DNA from: Mycosarcoma maydis
Lineage: Eukaryota > Basidiomycota > Ustilaginomycetes > Ustilaginales
Direction: 5' to 3'
Assembly (NCBI RefSeq): GCF_000328475.2
Contig: NC_026496.1
Span: 372,001 to 436,000 of the forward strand
Length of the DNA stretch: 64,000 bases
Positions 41,601-51,865 of the stretch are shown piece after piece. The notes under the pieces were generated by a model that saw nothing but the letters and a program-made list of their open reading frames with translations, made no database searches and was not told the DNA's origin. The translations under genes and the position numbers were made by a program. Positions within the stretch are counted from its first letter, which is position 1, and the number at the start of each line of letters is the position of its first letter.

Positions 41601-42424
41601 GACAAGATTTCGCGATAGTCGCTGCACTCTTCGCGCAGATGGAGGGAAAAGCTATCTTCGCCGCCGTTGAGCGTCTCGTGAGGCCTGCGCTTGTGGGAAC
41701 AAGAGACGCAGAGCCGGTCCGGATCCACATCGACGTCGCGGTACGTGGGGATGCCGAGTGCCGGGTGTGGAAGCGGAAGCGGAAGCGCGGAGCTACGCTG
41801 GGCGTTGCTTGATCGTGTACGGACGTGATACAGGGCTACCTCGGGGTCAAGCGGCGAGCTAAAAGGCGGATTGCCTCCGAGATCGAGACCGTCGAGGTCC
41901 AAGCGAAGGCTCTCTACCGAGCGGGGTCGCTGACGTACAGACGCACGCTCAGCGGACGAACGAGCCGCCGAACGGGAAGGTCGAATGGGCGGTTTGACGA
42001 TCTCGGTGCTGCGCTTGGTTGCAATAGCATCGTTGGATACGCGACGTGTGCTGGCGGATGGCTGGATGTCTTTGGTAAAGGAAGTGGTACCACTGGGTCG
42101 AGCAAAGTAGCATTGAGTCGGATTGTCGATAGCAGCAGCTGGGCTGGTAGCGGAGGGAGAAGGAGATAAAATGCTGCAGCGCGATAAAGAGTTGCGACTG
42201 GTGGATGAGATCGAATGACGTGTAGGAGTGGAGAGGGAAGAAGACGATGACGCCGAGGATGGGAGACCACCATAAGGCGACGAGAAGGAGGAGGCAGCCG
42301 AGGCAGCTAGCGAACGTGAAGCAGAAGCAGCTTGGCTCGAGATGGAGCGTCGGCTGGAGGGAGCATCCGCACGGGTGGCGACGTTGCTCGACCTGCTGGT
42401 GGATGCCACCATGTTGTTGTACAT
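38693..42424 (-). CDS. Ser-rich orphan protein, unknown function
   Basis: The single-exon frame encodes 1243 residues from the ATG at 42424; a second ATG four codons later (42412) has a better context (AACATGG). I do not recognise the protein. It is strongly Ser-rich at the N-terminus. A segment near residues 239-275 (LCVSCSHKRRPH followed by HLREECSDY) has Cys and His spaced like a small zinc-binding knuckle. Two more ordered blocks follow: about 400-600, with strands such as KLSAEILCPVKG and KACFELRLLRP, and the last 100 residues, with FRITAIVHDAP and TFPVVLGYCNHSQG. There is no signal peptide and no membrane segment. It is probably a cytosolic or nuclear scaffold-type protein restricted to smuts or basidiomycetes. 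Confidence 0.7.
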   Translation of the reverse strand: MYNNMVASTSRSSNVATRADAPSSRRSISSQAASASRSLAASAASSFSSPYGGLPSSASSSSSLSTPTRHSISSTSRNSLSRCSILSPSPSATSPAAAIDNPTQCYFARPSGTTSFTKDIQPSASTRRVSNDAIATKRSTEIVKPPIRPSRSAARSSAERASVRQRPRSVESLRLDLDGLDLGGNPPFSSPLDPEVALYHVRTRSSNAQRSSALPLPLPHPALGIPTYRDVDVDPDRLCVSCSHKRRPHETLNGGEDSFSLHLREECSDYREILSSQAILNAVVDKEQRMLTASVDPLNLQRQRAYSISHGQVLGGFASLGPQTESAPIPPAPSSLYCQQPMRPIPKGSTDESETSVTPIEWRDSFGTSSASAYATPPQWAHLTARPCNPLEPLDVLSIEEMGLHSLDIGSLNDWEGCKLSAEILCPVKGHQRIEWSVAQTTRRSKKWVVVPNATITCGASEPLTPAAQAERTVIVSKRSLWLDEAEAAGAPLVLSHVTVASSSSLSLSSSQRQADLGASDASYRNALPFSGKACFELRLLRPTVGKVYPMIYLANASTHRYLHNHRRDVGQRQMQPEDQAEFDTKALAPGYHILRRSRSRPYLRRHQVPLRRSHSRPSLSDSAEQTAPLQPEPTGINTEVFAPSLPGDPLLRTCPGESWPSARVRRSESISSFQSDSSGEAGSDTSEDDARLSVTNTRESMTGSTTSDSYDQPVCKEGEPVRSVAIPMPVGGAHGGVPTSGAVCSVSPSSSSSRGLSNTSELSSSLVGWQAGSLDQPRHGKQANGMSHASYEADSWQGTSPTTASASSLSASSKQSRGRKGLQKALLKKDKMLSSWFKRRPENGATLLSVSPVTDCDKAQPGAAVGVIEANVRLTGAGGEDGDVAGAVGHSIALTETALETFQRAMFRPVSPDSTIMGSRRGSEALTQKAGEAPAQVYGHGTMTRSVVDGGGEIENRQAVNSTLSQVYGWDQQQVRSKSLQRATVGGSALMPTFFEDTDETDALVGLDAVPAGALTMLIPLPLIGRDRVEDVARYMRVNFSPFKSLSDDFETGAPGIGHAASAGHEAEGGLVHSVSTGSSQLAERTGMKSSEHSSWKRKLGLSSHRSGGSGSSGGVSANTSTSNASTVSSGARSTVEAALASPPVAMPKFEAFRITAIVHDAPRASDASMDARLPEPGTFPVVLGYCNHSQGLEMVPEGWDVLKLAGVSLLTKQDNTPLDSGHPLRGVTDVIIAACRAVMDG

Positions 42425-43409
42425 TGCAAAGCTAGATGGCCAACGGTTGAGAGGGAGTCAAACAGCTCGATGCGATCGCTCAGAGCGATGGTCGAATCAG
42501 GAGCAACATGGAGCAGATCGGTACGACGGAGAGCGCCAACACCAAGACGGACGAGTCTGCACGGCTGGTCGCAAGTAAGGGAGAAAGGGGGAAAAAATCA
42601 AAAGGTGGCCAGCCGCAAGGGCTGAGGAAGCAGCAGGGAGTGATGCGCCAAGCGAACGAATCTGGATCAATTTTGAATGTCGAGAGTGGTGGTGAGAGAT
42701 GGTGATGCTCGAGACAGAGAAGGGATGGATGGATGAAGAGGAGAGGAGGATGGCTGATCGACGCGGGAGACGAGATATTGAAGAGAATCGAAACGGCAAT
42801 TACCAAGAAAGGGAGGATGTTGAACTACGGTAAGGTGCAAGTGAGAGTTACAAGGGTGGTCGGAGTGTTTTTTCCTCGTGGCCGAGCCAAAGAAAGAGAG
42901 AGAGGGAAGAGGAAACATGAGAGAACAAAGGGACTGTGATTGGAAGGCGGTTACAGTCACAAGTCACGAGTGTGAATGTCAAGATGAAGCCCAAGAGTAA
43001 AGTTAACCCGCAGTCACGAGTGTGGCTTTGGTGGGACGCAAAGTGCCAATATGAATCGTGGGGCACATACACACACACATACACCCTAAATTTAGAAAAA
43101 TTAAAGTGAAGGGTGAGAGGGACGGGAGGAAAGAGAGAGAGAGAAAAAAAAAACTCTACAATTCCAAAACAAACCCGCATGCCATTCTGAGCCATTCTGA
43201 GCCACGCTAAGCCACGCTGAACCATGCAGAGCCACGCCGAGCCACTAAGTTAAGTCGCGCCATTAACAACCATGCAGCGGCGCAAGGGCCGAAGCGTCCC
43301 ACCACGCGAATGATGCACTACTCGCTAAAAAATTCTAAGCAGCTGCACCACTATGCATTGGCAGCAGCAAACGTCGTGGTTGCACTCGTGACTGTGCACA
43401 AGTCACAGA

Positions 43410-43470
43410 GTGAATCGTGAACCGTGACCCGTGAACCGTGAACCGTGAACCGTGAACCGTGAATCGTGAG
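43410..43470. repeat. Heptamer tandem repeat (GTGAACC)n
   Basis: Eight consecutive 7-bp units: GTGAATC, GTGAACC, GTGACCC, four GTGAACC, then GTGAATC, and a partial GTGAG. The edge units match the common family consensus, while the inner ones carry a T-to-C change that has spread through the array. Confidence 0.95.
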
Positions 43471-46315
43471 TTCACTCATGAACCCACCCGACCATCCGCA
43501 CGCATATCGGACGCGAAACCCGTCCAAAGTTAACTTTGGTACCTGGAAACAACATTCAAGATTCGCAGGCAAAAGACCGTGGACACGAAAACCGAAATAC
43601 AATTCGTAATGGAACACAGGCATGGCTCCTATTCACCACGCACAAGGTGAATTCACTGTGGAATGTCAATCTGGACTCTGCCAGTGCCCGTCGGATCATA
43701 AGTAAGTTAGCAGTCTGTGGGTTGATGAAAAATGCAGTCGTACGTTGGCCTCTGCTTGTGCACCGTTGGCTCTCCGCCGCCTTTGGTCGCTCATGGTCTG
43801 GACGTAGTCGGGAAGGAAACCAAAAACAATAATTAAAAAAAAGCTCTCGGTGTGGCCCAGCTCGACCCGTGGTTTGGCAGGTATGGCAGTGGCAAGGACC
43901 AGAGCTTGGCCACCCTATCGCCCCGTCTCATGGACAGTCTGATGAGGAAAAAAGGTAGGATGCTTCCCAGATCAAAGAGACCGATGTTTAGCTTCGATCC
44001 ACGATACATGCTTACGCTAATGCTCTACTACTGATTGCGCATTCGCAAAACGGTTGGCTGCGTATCCCGCACCGAGCGCATTAGGGATCGTGCATCGTGG
44101 ATTCCGACAATGCATATTTGGTTCGGAAATCTCACAGATATGCCGAACCACCACGCACAATTGTAAGCAAGACTCAAGGGCTACGTATGATACTCTGTGA
44201 TATACGCAGATAAACTCGGTGGTCTATGCCGCCTTCGTCTGAGACTCGCTCGCCATCGCTTTATCGCTTTCTGCGGTTTGCTGCAGAGAAACATATCTCC
44301 CATTTCGCCTTAGATTGCTTCGTCGGAGCACGGTGTTAGTCAAAGTGTTTCGCGTCGGTAAGCGTCGGACGAATCAAAGGTCTGTCATCAACTCCGACCA
44401 GTACGATTCTCGACTTCCACCCGGCTTGAATGTCGCTACGAATGGCAAGAGCTTTGAGCGCGCATGGCGACCAACTCCGACAGCCGTGGCAGCATGTGCG
44501 TTTATGAATACATTTTCGGACAAAGACGATCGAACCCGGTATTTCCCGTCGGCCCAGATACAAGGTACGAGAACGAGCCGAACCCACGCATTCAAGCGTA
44601 CAAGAAGGACGGTAGTGTCTTTCTGTTCGGTCTGTCTGTTCTGTAGGCTGTACCGAGCGCGCAGCTGTTGAGATGGGCGCACTGATGGCCCATCACAAAA
44701 ACAGCGGACGATATACATGATCGTGGCACGATTCGGGAAGAGCGGGCAGTGTGGAGCTGCAATCATGATCGTTGATTCGGTGCGTAGCGCCGTTGTTCGC
44801 CGTAAGCGAGCTGTCAAAAGCGGCGGGCAGCGCTGAGCGCGTCGCCTTTTTTTTTATGAGGGGGGACAACTCTGTTTTTAATGGGCGCTCAATGCTGCTT
44901 GCCAAAAGAGGAAAGGCCTCATCGCGCATCTAATCTAGCTCCGACGTCGATTAGATTCGTGATTGGCTCGAGGCCATCTAGATCAAGCAGCAAGCTTTGG
45001 ATTGCGGCGTATGCAGAGATCTCGACCGACGCTTTCAAGTTGGCCGATTTGGCATCCACGATTCAGTTTCTTGCTAAAAGTGAGATGGTTAGGGTAGTCT
45101 GTCGAATCAGTTCATCCTTTGTTTGAACTTGCCTAGCGATGTAGAAAATCCAAAGTGAGGCCGCTGCTGAGACAGATACAAGAAGCGGGTGTTCGGATGA
45201 CAGACAGGGACTGGTCTGGTGGAATTTGAATCGCAGGTTGCCTGACGGGAGTGTTGAGTGTAGGCTCATCGTTGGGTGCCTGTTCGCAATTTGTTGCCTT
45301 GTTGTTGTCTTTGGGTATCAGTGCGACGGTGAGAGCGCCACTTTGCAAGCCACACACTCAATTGTGATGCTTGACCGACCCGCGCTCGCCGCGCTCGTCG
45401 TTCGTGTAGTCTGCGATGATGACGCTACCGTTGTGAGTTTGCCGTCCGAGTTTGGATATTTTCGACAAAGCAAAGTTTGTTTGTTTTTTCTCCCACGCAG
45501 CGTGCGTTGTTTCTCTCACGGTCACCCAATCGTGAATCCCTTTGTGTTTTCCCTTTGCTGTCATTCACAATTCGTGGTTCGGATTCACAATCACGAATTG
45601 CACAGATCACAAAGGTGAGCGTGTCGGCGCGTCTGAGAGCCAGGAGCGCCAACGGCAAACGGACATGAGAGCAGCTCGCGATGCCTGCGGCAGCGTGTGA
45701 TCACTATTCTATCACGTATCTCGCCTTCCGGGACCAACACTTGCTGCAACAGAGACGAACAGAAGTCGCATTTGGCCTGCACTGTCCAACGCAGACAGAC
45801 CAAAACCCGCTTGCAACACTGCGGTTCTCTCTAACTCGACCTCGTTCCTTAACCGCTTTGCATTGAACTCGTCCGGCCAACCACACATGACGATCAGTTC
45901 CAGCCATTTGCCAATATCGAATCAGCATGCCCTCTCGGTCAGCACAAGGTCTGCCGAGCCGGTCGAGCGCACATGGAATACCTGTAAGCTTGGTGCTTGT
46001 CGCGTAGATAATCTCGCATCCTGCATCTTGCTAGGCGTGAGTGGCAAGCGACAGAATACTATGCCCGCTGCTTCTCTCCGAATTTGCACCACAACTCCGC
46101 TTTTGGGCTGTACGATCGGGGGCAATTCGGCAACGAAGCAGACCACTCGTCACTCAGCACTCTCTCACGACTGAGTCCGGACTGGACCGAGAGGTGCTTG
46201 TGCTCACTCGCACTGGTTTGTCATCCGATGACACCTCGCAATTTCGCCGAAACGCAGCTGGTTCATGCAGGCTTGTAGACAGCGGAGTCTGTAGTTGCAA
46301 TCGTTAATCGACCAA

Positions 46316-46338
46316 GTCACGAGTCACGAGTCACGAGT
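46316..46338. repeat. Heptamer tandem repeat (GTCACGA)n
   Basis: Three copies of GTCACGA and a partial one. Same 7-bp period as the other arrays. Confidence 0.9.
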
Positions 46339-46822
46339 GGGACGTGGGATGTGGGTGGATTGGTTTGTTACACCGCTCCAATGTTACCCTCGGTTGGGAC
46401 TCACGACTTAAAAAGAAATGGGATACAATGGATTCGATGGTCTAACAATACATTCTATGCGGCGTGACGCACGTGATGCGCGTGTGCGAACTGGGGGAAA
46501 TTTTTTGTGTCGAGTTAGGAAATTTTGAAGAATCACGAATCGCTCGCTCGGTGGAAAAGGAAAAAAAGAAGGCTTCTTATGACACATGTGCGCGTTTGGA
46601 TTTCTCAGCAGCAAGCAAGGCGCAAAACTCGAGGCGACCAAGAGTCTGCTGTCATTACGACACACCCATTCACGATTGCAAACGATCTGCTCTTCTCGAC
46701 AGACATTGCTCTGATCAAACCGGCTGGAAGCACCATCGAAGACTTTGGTGACACGCGTTGTGCTTTGCAGCTTGAACAACCGATCACAACGTGCTCCTCG
46801 TACGCTTCAGCATCCAGTCATC

Positions 46823-47845
46823 ATGCAGTCAGACGATGTGATCTGGACGATCATCGGTCACGAGTTTTGCTCGTACAAGATCAAGTCGAAAACGCACTCG
46901 ACGTTCTGTCGAAACGAATACAACCTCACTGGCTTGTGCAATCGACAGTCGTGTCCACTTGCCAACTCGCGCTACGCCACAGTGCGCGAACGCGAGGGAA
47001 TCGTCTACCTCTATGTGAAAACGGCCGAACGTGCACATTCTCCCAAACGCCAATGGGAACGCATCAAGCTCTCCAACAACTACTCTAGAGCGTTGGAACA
47101 GATCGATAACGAGCTCATCTACTGGCCCAAGTTCATCACGCACAAGGCCAAGCAGCGACTCACCAAGATCACCCAGTATCTAATCAAGCTGCGAAGGATC
47201 AAGTTGAAGGAGCAAGAGCAACCGCAGTTGGTTTCCATCAAGAAAAAGACAGAGAGAAGAGAGAGAGGAAGAGAGTCGAAAGCGCTAAAGGCGGCCAGAT
47301 TGGAAAAGTCGATCGAAAAAGAGTTGTTGGAGAGATTAAAGTCGGGCGCGTACGGCGATGCGCCTCTCAACGTCAACGAAGATGTGTGGATGCAGGTGCT
47401 CGAGAATCGAAACCAAGAGAAACAGCTCGAGTTGGAAGACGAGGAGTCCGAGGAAGAGATGGAGGACGATCTGGATGAAATGGACCGTATCATGGAGCAC
47501 GAGTTCGACGACGAAGACGGCGTAGGGCAGAGAGAATTTGTTTCGGATGACGAGCAAGAGTCCGACGATGAGGGCGATCTGGAGGATTTGTACGATTCAG
47601 ATGGCAACACGATCGGATTTGCCTCTGAATCCGATGCCGACGACGACGATGACGATGATGATCAAGACGATGACGACCGCCACCAGCCAGCCAAGAAGCG
47701 CAAGGGTGCATCTACAGCATCCTCGTCGTTCAAGAAACCACACTTGAACAAGAAACGTGCCAAAAACGGTCCTCGGATCGAAATCGAGTACGAGCGCGAG
47801 ACCGAGACCGAACCGCTCACCAAGCAGGCTTTGGCCAACTGGTAA
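46823..47845 (+). CDS. MAK16: Mak16 ribosome biogenesis factor
   Basis: The protein has 340 residues from the ATG at 46823 ([19 protein letters not shown]), which is the family N-terminus; the frame is open for 26 codons upstream, but that stretch is not conserved. The N-terminal L28e-like domain has the conserved Cys residues of [20 protein letters not shown] and runs to about residue 130. It is followed by [13 protein letters not shown], a basic helix with [16 protein letters not shown], and an acidic tail with Asp/Glu runs that ends in a [15 protein letters not shown] motif. Mak16 is a nucleolar factor of early pre-60S particles and works with Rpf1, Nsa1 and Rrp1. The family usually has about 300 residues. 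No intron is evident. Confidence 0.97.
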   Translation: MQSDDVIWTIIGHEFCSYKIKSKTHSTFCRNEYNLTGLCNRQSCPLANSRYATVREREGIVYLYVKTAERAHSPKRQWERIKLSNNYSRALEQIDNELIYWPKFITHKAKQRLTKITQYLIKLRRIKLKEQEQPQLVSIKKKTERRERGRESKALKAARLEKSIEKELLERLKSGAYGDAPLNVNEDVWMQVLENRNQEKQLELEDEESEEEMEDDLDEMDRIMEHEFDDEDGVGQREFVSDDEQESDDEGDLEDLYDSDGNTIGFASESDADDDDDDDDQDDDDRHQPAKKRKGASTASSSFKKPHLNKKRAKNGPRIEIEYERETETEPLTKQALANW

Positions 47846-48431
47846 TCCGCCCATTCCATCGCTACCAATCTCTGCATTCGCTCCCACTTTTCTGTCGCTA
47901 GCAGCGCGCTGCATCCGCATTCCGCATTCACCCTCCTGCTTCTGCCAGCCCTGCCATCACCTTGCTCTCCCCGGTCCCATCGCAATCTTATCTGTACTCT
48001 AGCTCTTTCCTCCGTTCACGTCCCCAAAATCTAACTCTCTTGCATCCGCTCATACGTTACATTCTCATCACTTCATGCGCCTTTCTCACCGTCTCTCACC
48101 AAACCCCCTCCCAACCTCGACTCGACAATTTATCGACGAAACAGACCAGCCACCTCCCTCACCACAAGTCAACGATCGCACATGCGCACAACCCTCTGAC
48201 AAACGCAACTAATTTCACAATTCCAACCACACCACCAAAAAGAAAAGAAAAGACAGACTGAAGAGAGAAGAGACAAACCGAAACGGAAAAGAAAAAGACC
48301 AAGAAAAAAAACAAAACTAGCAAACAGCCCCCAGACATCGCTGCAGACGAAGCGAGGGGCCAACAGGAATGTGTGCCTGTCGACGCAAGTTGATACTGCG
48401 GACAACCATATAGCGCGCGCGCGCGACTTGA
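47846..48431. other. Convergent intergenic region
   Basis: This is the shared 3' region of MAK16 (+) and the Ser/Thr-rich membrane protein gene (-). It is C/T/A-rich, with an A-rich stretch at about 48236-48320. A short CG run (GCGCGCGCGCG) lies at about 48414-48425. No gene was seen. Confidence 0.6.
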
Positions 48432-50818
48432 CTAGTAGACGCCACCATACGCGTCTTCGGGGTCAGCAAACGAGCTTGCGGTGGAGACGGGTCTCTGTCC
48501 AGCAGAGAGGCCACCCGCTGAGTGAGGGACTAGATTCCTGACCGACAACTGGTGATCGTTGTGCTGTTGTACGTGGTGAGGCGCCGGGTTGTCAAATGGG
48601 TTTCGCAGCGCAGCCTCGTCTTGCGATGACGAGCTCGTTCGTAGCGCTGCGCTGTCACCGGGCAGCGCGTACGTCTGTTGGACGTTGGGAATGTCGGGCG
48701 TGCCCGAACGTCCTTCAGACGTGCCTGGTCGACCAGCAGTGTCGTAAGCAGGAGCGCTGTGCTGAGGACTAACGGAGCGGTTGAGCGACGACTGGTGCGC
48801 AAGCCCTGCCGCCAGAGCCTCAGCCGCATTGATTGAAGCATGACGCTGGTCGGCCGACTCACTGCCTGACGAGACCGAGCCCGAGCCCGAGCCAGTGTGG
48901 TGCGGGATCACCGAGCCAGGCGAAAAACCAGGTGCACCGTGCGATCGGTCGAGATGCGCATATGGGTTGACGACGTTGTGAGGCTGCTGCTGACCACGGC
49001 CCACACCAGCGATCGAGTAGGGGTCGCCGCCAAACGCGGCCAGAGGCGGCAGTTGCGGAGCAGGCGAGATGGCGCGACCCGGGCCGAATCCAGGCTCTTC
49101 GAGGTATTGCTGATCAGCATGGTGGTTGGCGAAAGCGGCGACGGGGGGAGCATGGTAGTCCGAGTGCGCAGGCATCGCGGGCACCTGGTTGGAGAAATCG
49201 CCATCTTTGTAGTAGCCGCCGACCTGGGGCTGATTCTGCTGCACGCCGGCGGCGTGCTTAGCAAACATGGTGGGAGGACGAGGACCGCCATTCTCATTGT
49301 GCGCTGCCATGGCGCCCATCGCGCCCGCGGCGCCGGCGCTGATGCCGGATTCGTACTGGGGACCAAAGTTGTTGTACTGCTGGTAGTGCTCGGCCATCTC
49401 GGGCGACATGCCGCCTGCACCGCCGTGGCCCTCGTCGGACTCGTAGTGGTCTGGGATCATGGCCGAGTGGCGCTGGAAGGTGTCCCTATCGAAGGGGTTG
49501 GCCTCGTACGGATCATCCTGCTTCCTGTACTTCTTAAACAGGAAGCCGATGAGACCAGATAGAACAACCACGCCGACGAGCGCACCGGCGACGATGCCGA
49601 TGATCGGACCCGCTGACGAGCTGGACGACTTGGGCGTGGTCGAGGCAGCAGCAGCAGCAACGCTCGGCGTCGGGGTAGCGGTGACAACAGCGGTAGCCGT
49701 GATGGGCACAATCGAGGTTCGCGACTGTATTTTTGGGGAGACGAGAAGCAGAGGTGGATGAATGTCAGTCGATAGATGCTCGTTGCCATCAAGTGACGTA
49801 AGAGGGGAAGAGAGGTGAACACGAAGGGGTGAGTCGATGAAATTGTTGCGGTGCAGATGAGCTTGTTGGCGGGGTAAGGGCCAAACAAAGGGCCAGAGCA
49901 GTGAAACGGCGGAAGGATGCAGTTGAAGGGGAAACAGGACAAGGACAGGTGGACAGATCAAGGAGACGAAGAAGATCATGTAGGGTATCTGGGTCGGAAC
50001 GCATCAGGGAAGTAAAGTGAGCAAAACGACAGGTGGTAAGGGATGGACAAGTGCAAGGAGGCAACAAGCAAGCTAGATGATGACAGGGGCATATGCACCA
50101 ACAAGAAACCAGGCGATGAGCAAGAATAATCTGCAGGTTCATGTGTGTTTGCGCTAGTGTCGTCCAAATCGATCTGATTCGAAGCGGCTATTGTCTGTGA
50201 CTGGTCAGTAGAAGAGGAAGAGGGAGAGGGAGAGGGAGAGGGAGAGGGAGAGGGGACACTAACCGAGGACGATGAGCTGGAGGAGGTAGATCTTGTGGTG
50301 GAAGATGTGGAAGTGGACGAGGGGGTCGAGGAGGTGGAAGAGGAGGAGGTGGTGGAGCGAGTGGTGCTGCTCGAGGTGTCGCCAAACAAGAAGCTGGTAA
50401 GGTCATCGATGAATCCTGCTGAGGTGGAGGTGGAGGTGGCGGTGGTGGTGGGATTATAAAGGTTTCGTGTAGAGGTAACGGTGTTGGAGGTGGAAGTAGG
50501 AGTTCGAACGCTTCCGTTGCTGTTGGTACGGGTGTTGGGGCCTCGAGTGGAGGTGGTGGTGGCAGTGTTGTTGTTGACATCATCGGTGTCGTCGCCGGTG
50601 CTGCCAAAGCCGCCGCCCATGGGTGGAAGATTGGCGGCACCTCCCCTGGGAGGACCGACACCGTTTGCGCCATCAGCCTGACGAGCCAAAAGCTGAGAAG
50701 AGTCGTCTTGGTGCTGATCGACGAAAGCTCGAACGGCATGGGCAAGCTCGGAGCCATCGTCGTTGATGCGACGCTTGTGACGTCGCATGCGTGGAGCATT
50801 CTGATGAATTGCCGACAT
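48432..50818 (-). CDS. Ser/Thr-rich single-pass membrane protein (probably two exons)
   Basis: Proposed exons are 50264-50818 (185 codons, MSAIHQNAPRMRRHKRR start) and 48432-49724. The intron 49725-50263 would start GTTAGT and end ATACAG, and it joins in phase 0 to give about 615 residues. The N-terminal half is a long Ser/Thr tract, probably O-mannosylated. It is followed by a membrane segment GPIIGIVAGALVGVVVLSGLIGF and a basic stop-transfer KKYRKQ. The cytosolic tail is Gly/Pro/His/Gln-rich. This resembles Mid2/Wsc-type sensors or the Skg6/Axl2 transmembrane group, but there is no conserved ectodomain. No classical signal peptide is visible at the chosen start. The donor is weak (GTTAGT), and the first exon frame reads on into the proposed intron, so the exon boundary is uncertain. 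Confidence 0.6.
50214..50254. repeat. Hexamer (GAGGGA)n
   Basis: About six copies of a 6-bp purine unit just downstream of the proposed splice donor. On the minus strand, in the frame of exon 1, it would encode a Ser-Pro repeat. Confidence 0.9.
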
Positions 50819-51834
50819 GCTGAGATGCTAAAGTATTAGAAGGAAGCGCGGAGCAAGATAAGGACGGCCGTGTAGAGTTGATGGCGGCGATGCTGAAGTC
50901 GAGTAGCAAGCCAAGAGGCGATTGTGGTGGAGAGCCAAAAAGAGTGTGTAGTTTGGTCGTGAGACTTTTGATCCAGACGAGGAAGCCAAAGTTCGTGGTC
51001 CACGTGCCCGCCGTGAAAGTTGAACAAAGATGGAAAGGGGAGGGGGTAGAGGATGAAAGTTGGAGGTGGTGGAGAAGCAACCGATGGAGCAATGGATGGC
51101 GACCAACAAGGGGAAGCGGAGGGGGGAAGCAGGGGCAGCAGGGGCAGCAGTAGCACAAGGCGGGGCGAGGCGAAGCAACTTCAGGCGCGCCAAAGAGTGA
51201 GAGTGCAAACCCATCACAAATTCATGGCAGCAGGAAGGCAGTATCCACGAGTTGCCTTGTCCGACTTGCAAGGTCGCGCTACTGTATGGGACAAAGTCAC
51301 ACAAACACACACGCACGCGCGACCCGCTCTTGGTTTCGATGCAGTTTTGGCTTTGGCTTTGGCTTTGGCTTTGGCTCTGAATTCAAGCCACGAGTGACAC
51401 TGCCAAAGTGCGAGGAGAAAAAAGATCGACAACCAACAGCCGAGGGCGGCGCGCTCTGTTCGTGATTGGCTACGTGGCTGGATGAAACTGCAAAGAAGAG
51501 GCAGAAAGGGCAGAGAAGATTCACGTCTCATGAGGGAGGAGATCGCGATTTTAGCATTCCAAACCCTCACACGGCCCAACGTACTGTACTGTGTCAACCG
51601 ACTTGGAGCGAGACAGAGACTGGTCTGGCGCTAGATGGAGCTGTTGGAACGAGCTGCAAATCGCATGCGCTCTCAATTCCTGCCCTCGCATTTCGTACAG
51701 CAGCCGAGACACTCGCAGTAAACCTGCTCAGCTGCCCTGAAGGTGTGATACCTAGGATGCGCATGTTTTTATTTATCTAATAGCTTGTGTTATTTAAATT
51801 TCCAGTGGGCTTGCAGTGGGCTTTGGATCGGAGA

Positions 51835-51865
<31 letters not shown>

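Larger units (their letters stand above)
42425..46822. other. Long gene-poor region
   Basis: These 4.4 kb lie between divergent genes and have no convincing coding region on either strand; all frames are short and unrecognised. It holds heptamer repeats (43410-43470, near 45582, 46316-46338, 46531) and purine-rich runs at 43125-43153. A spliced small gene or a non-coding RNA could be hidden here, but I cannot support one. Confidence 0.6.

Noticed and set aside
45063..45357. Possible small spliced membrane protein on the minus strand (SLWIFYIARQVQ segment)
   Set aside because: One hydrophobic stretch only; no consistent exon set and no family match.
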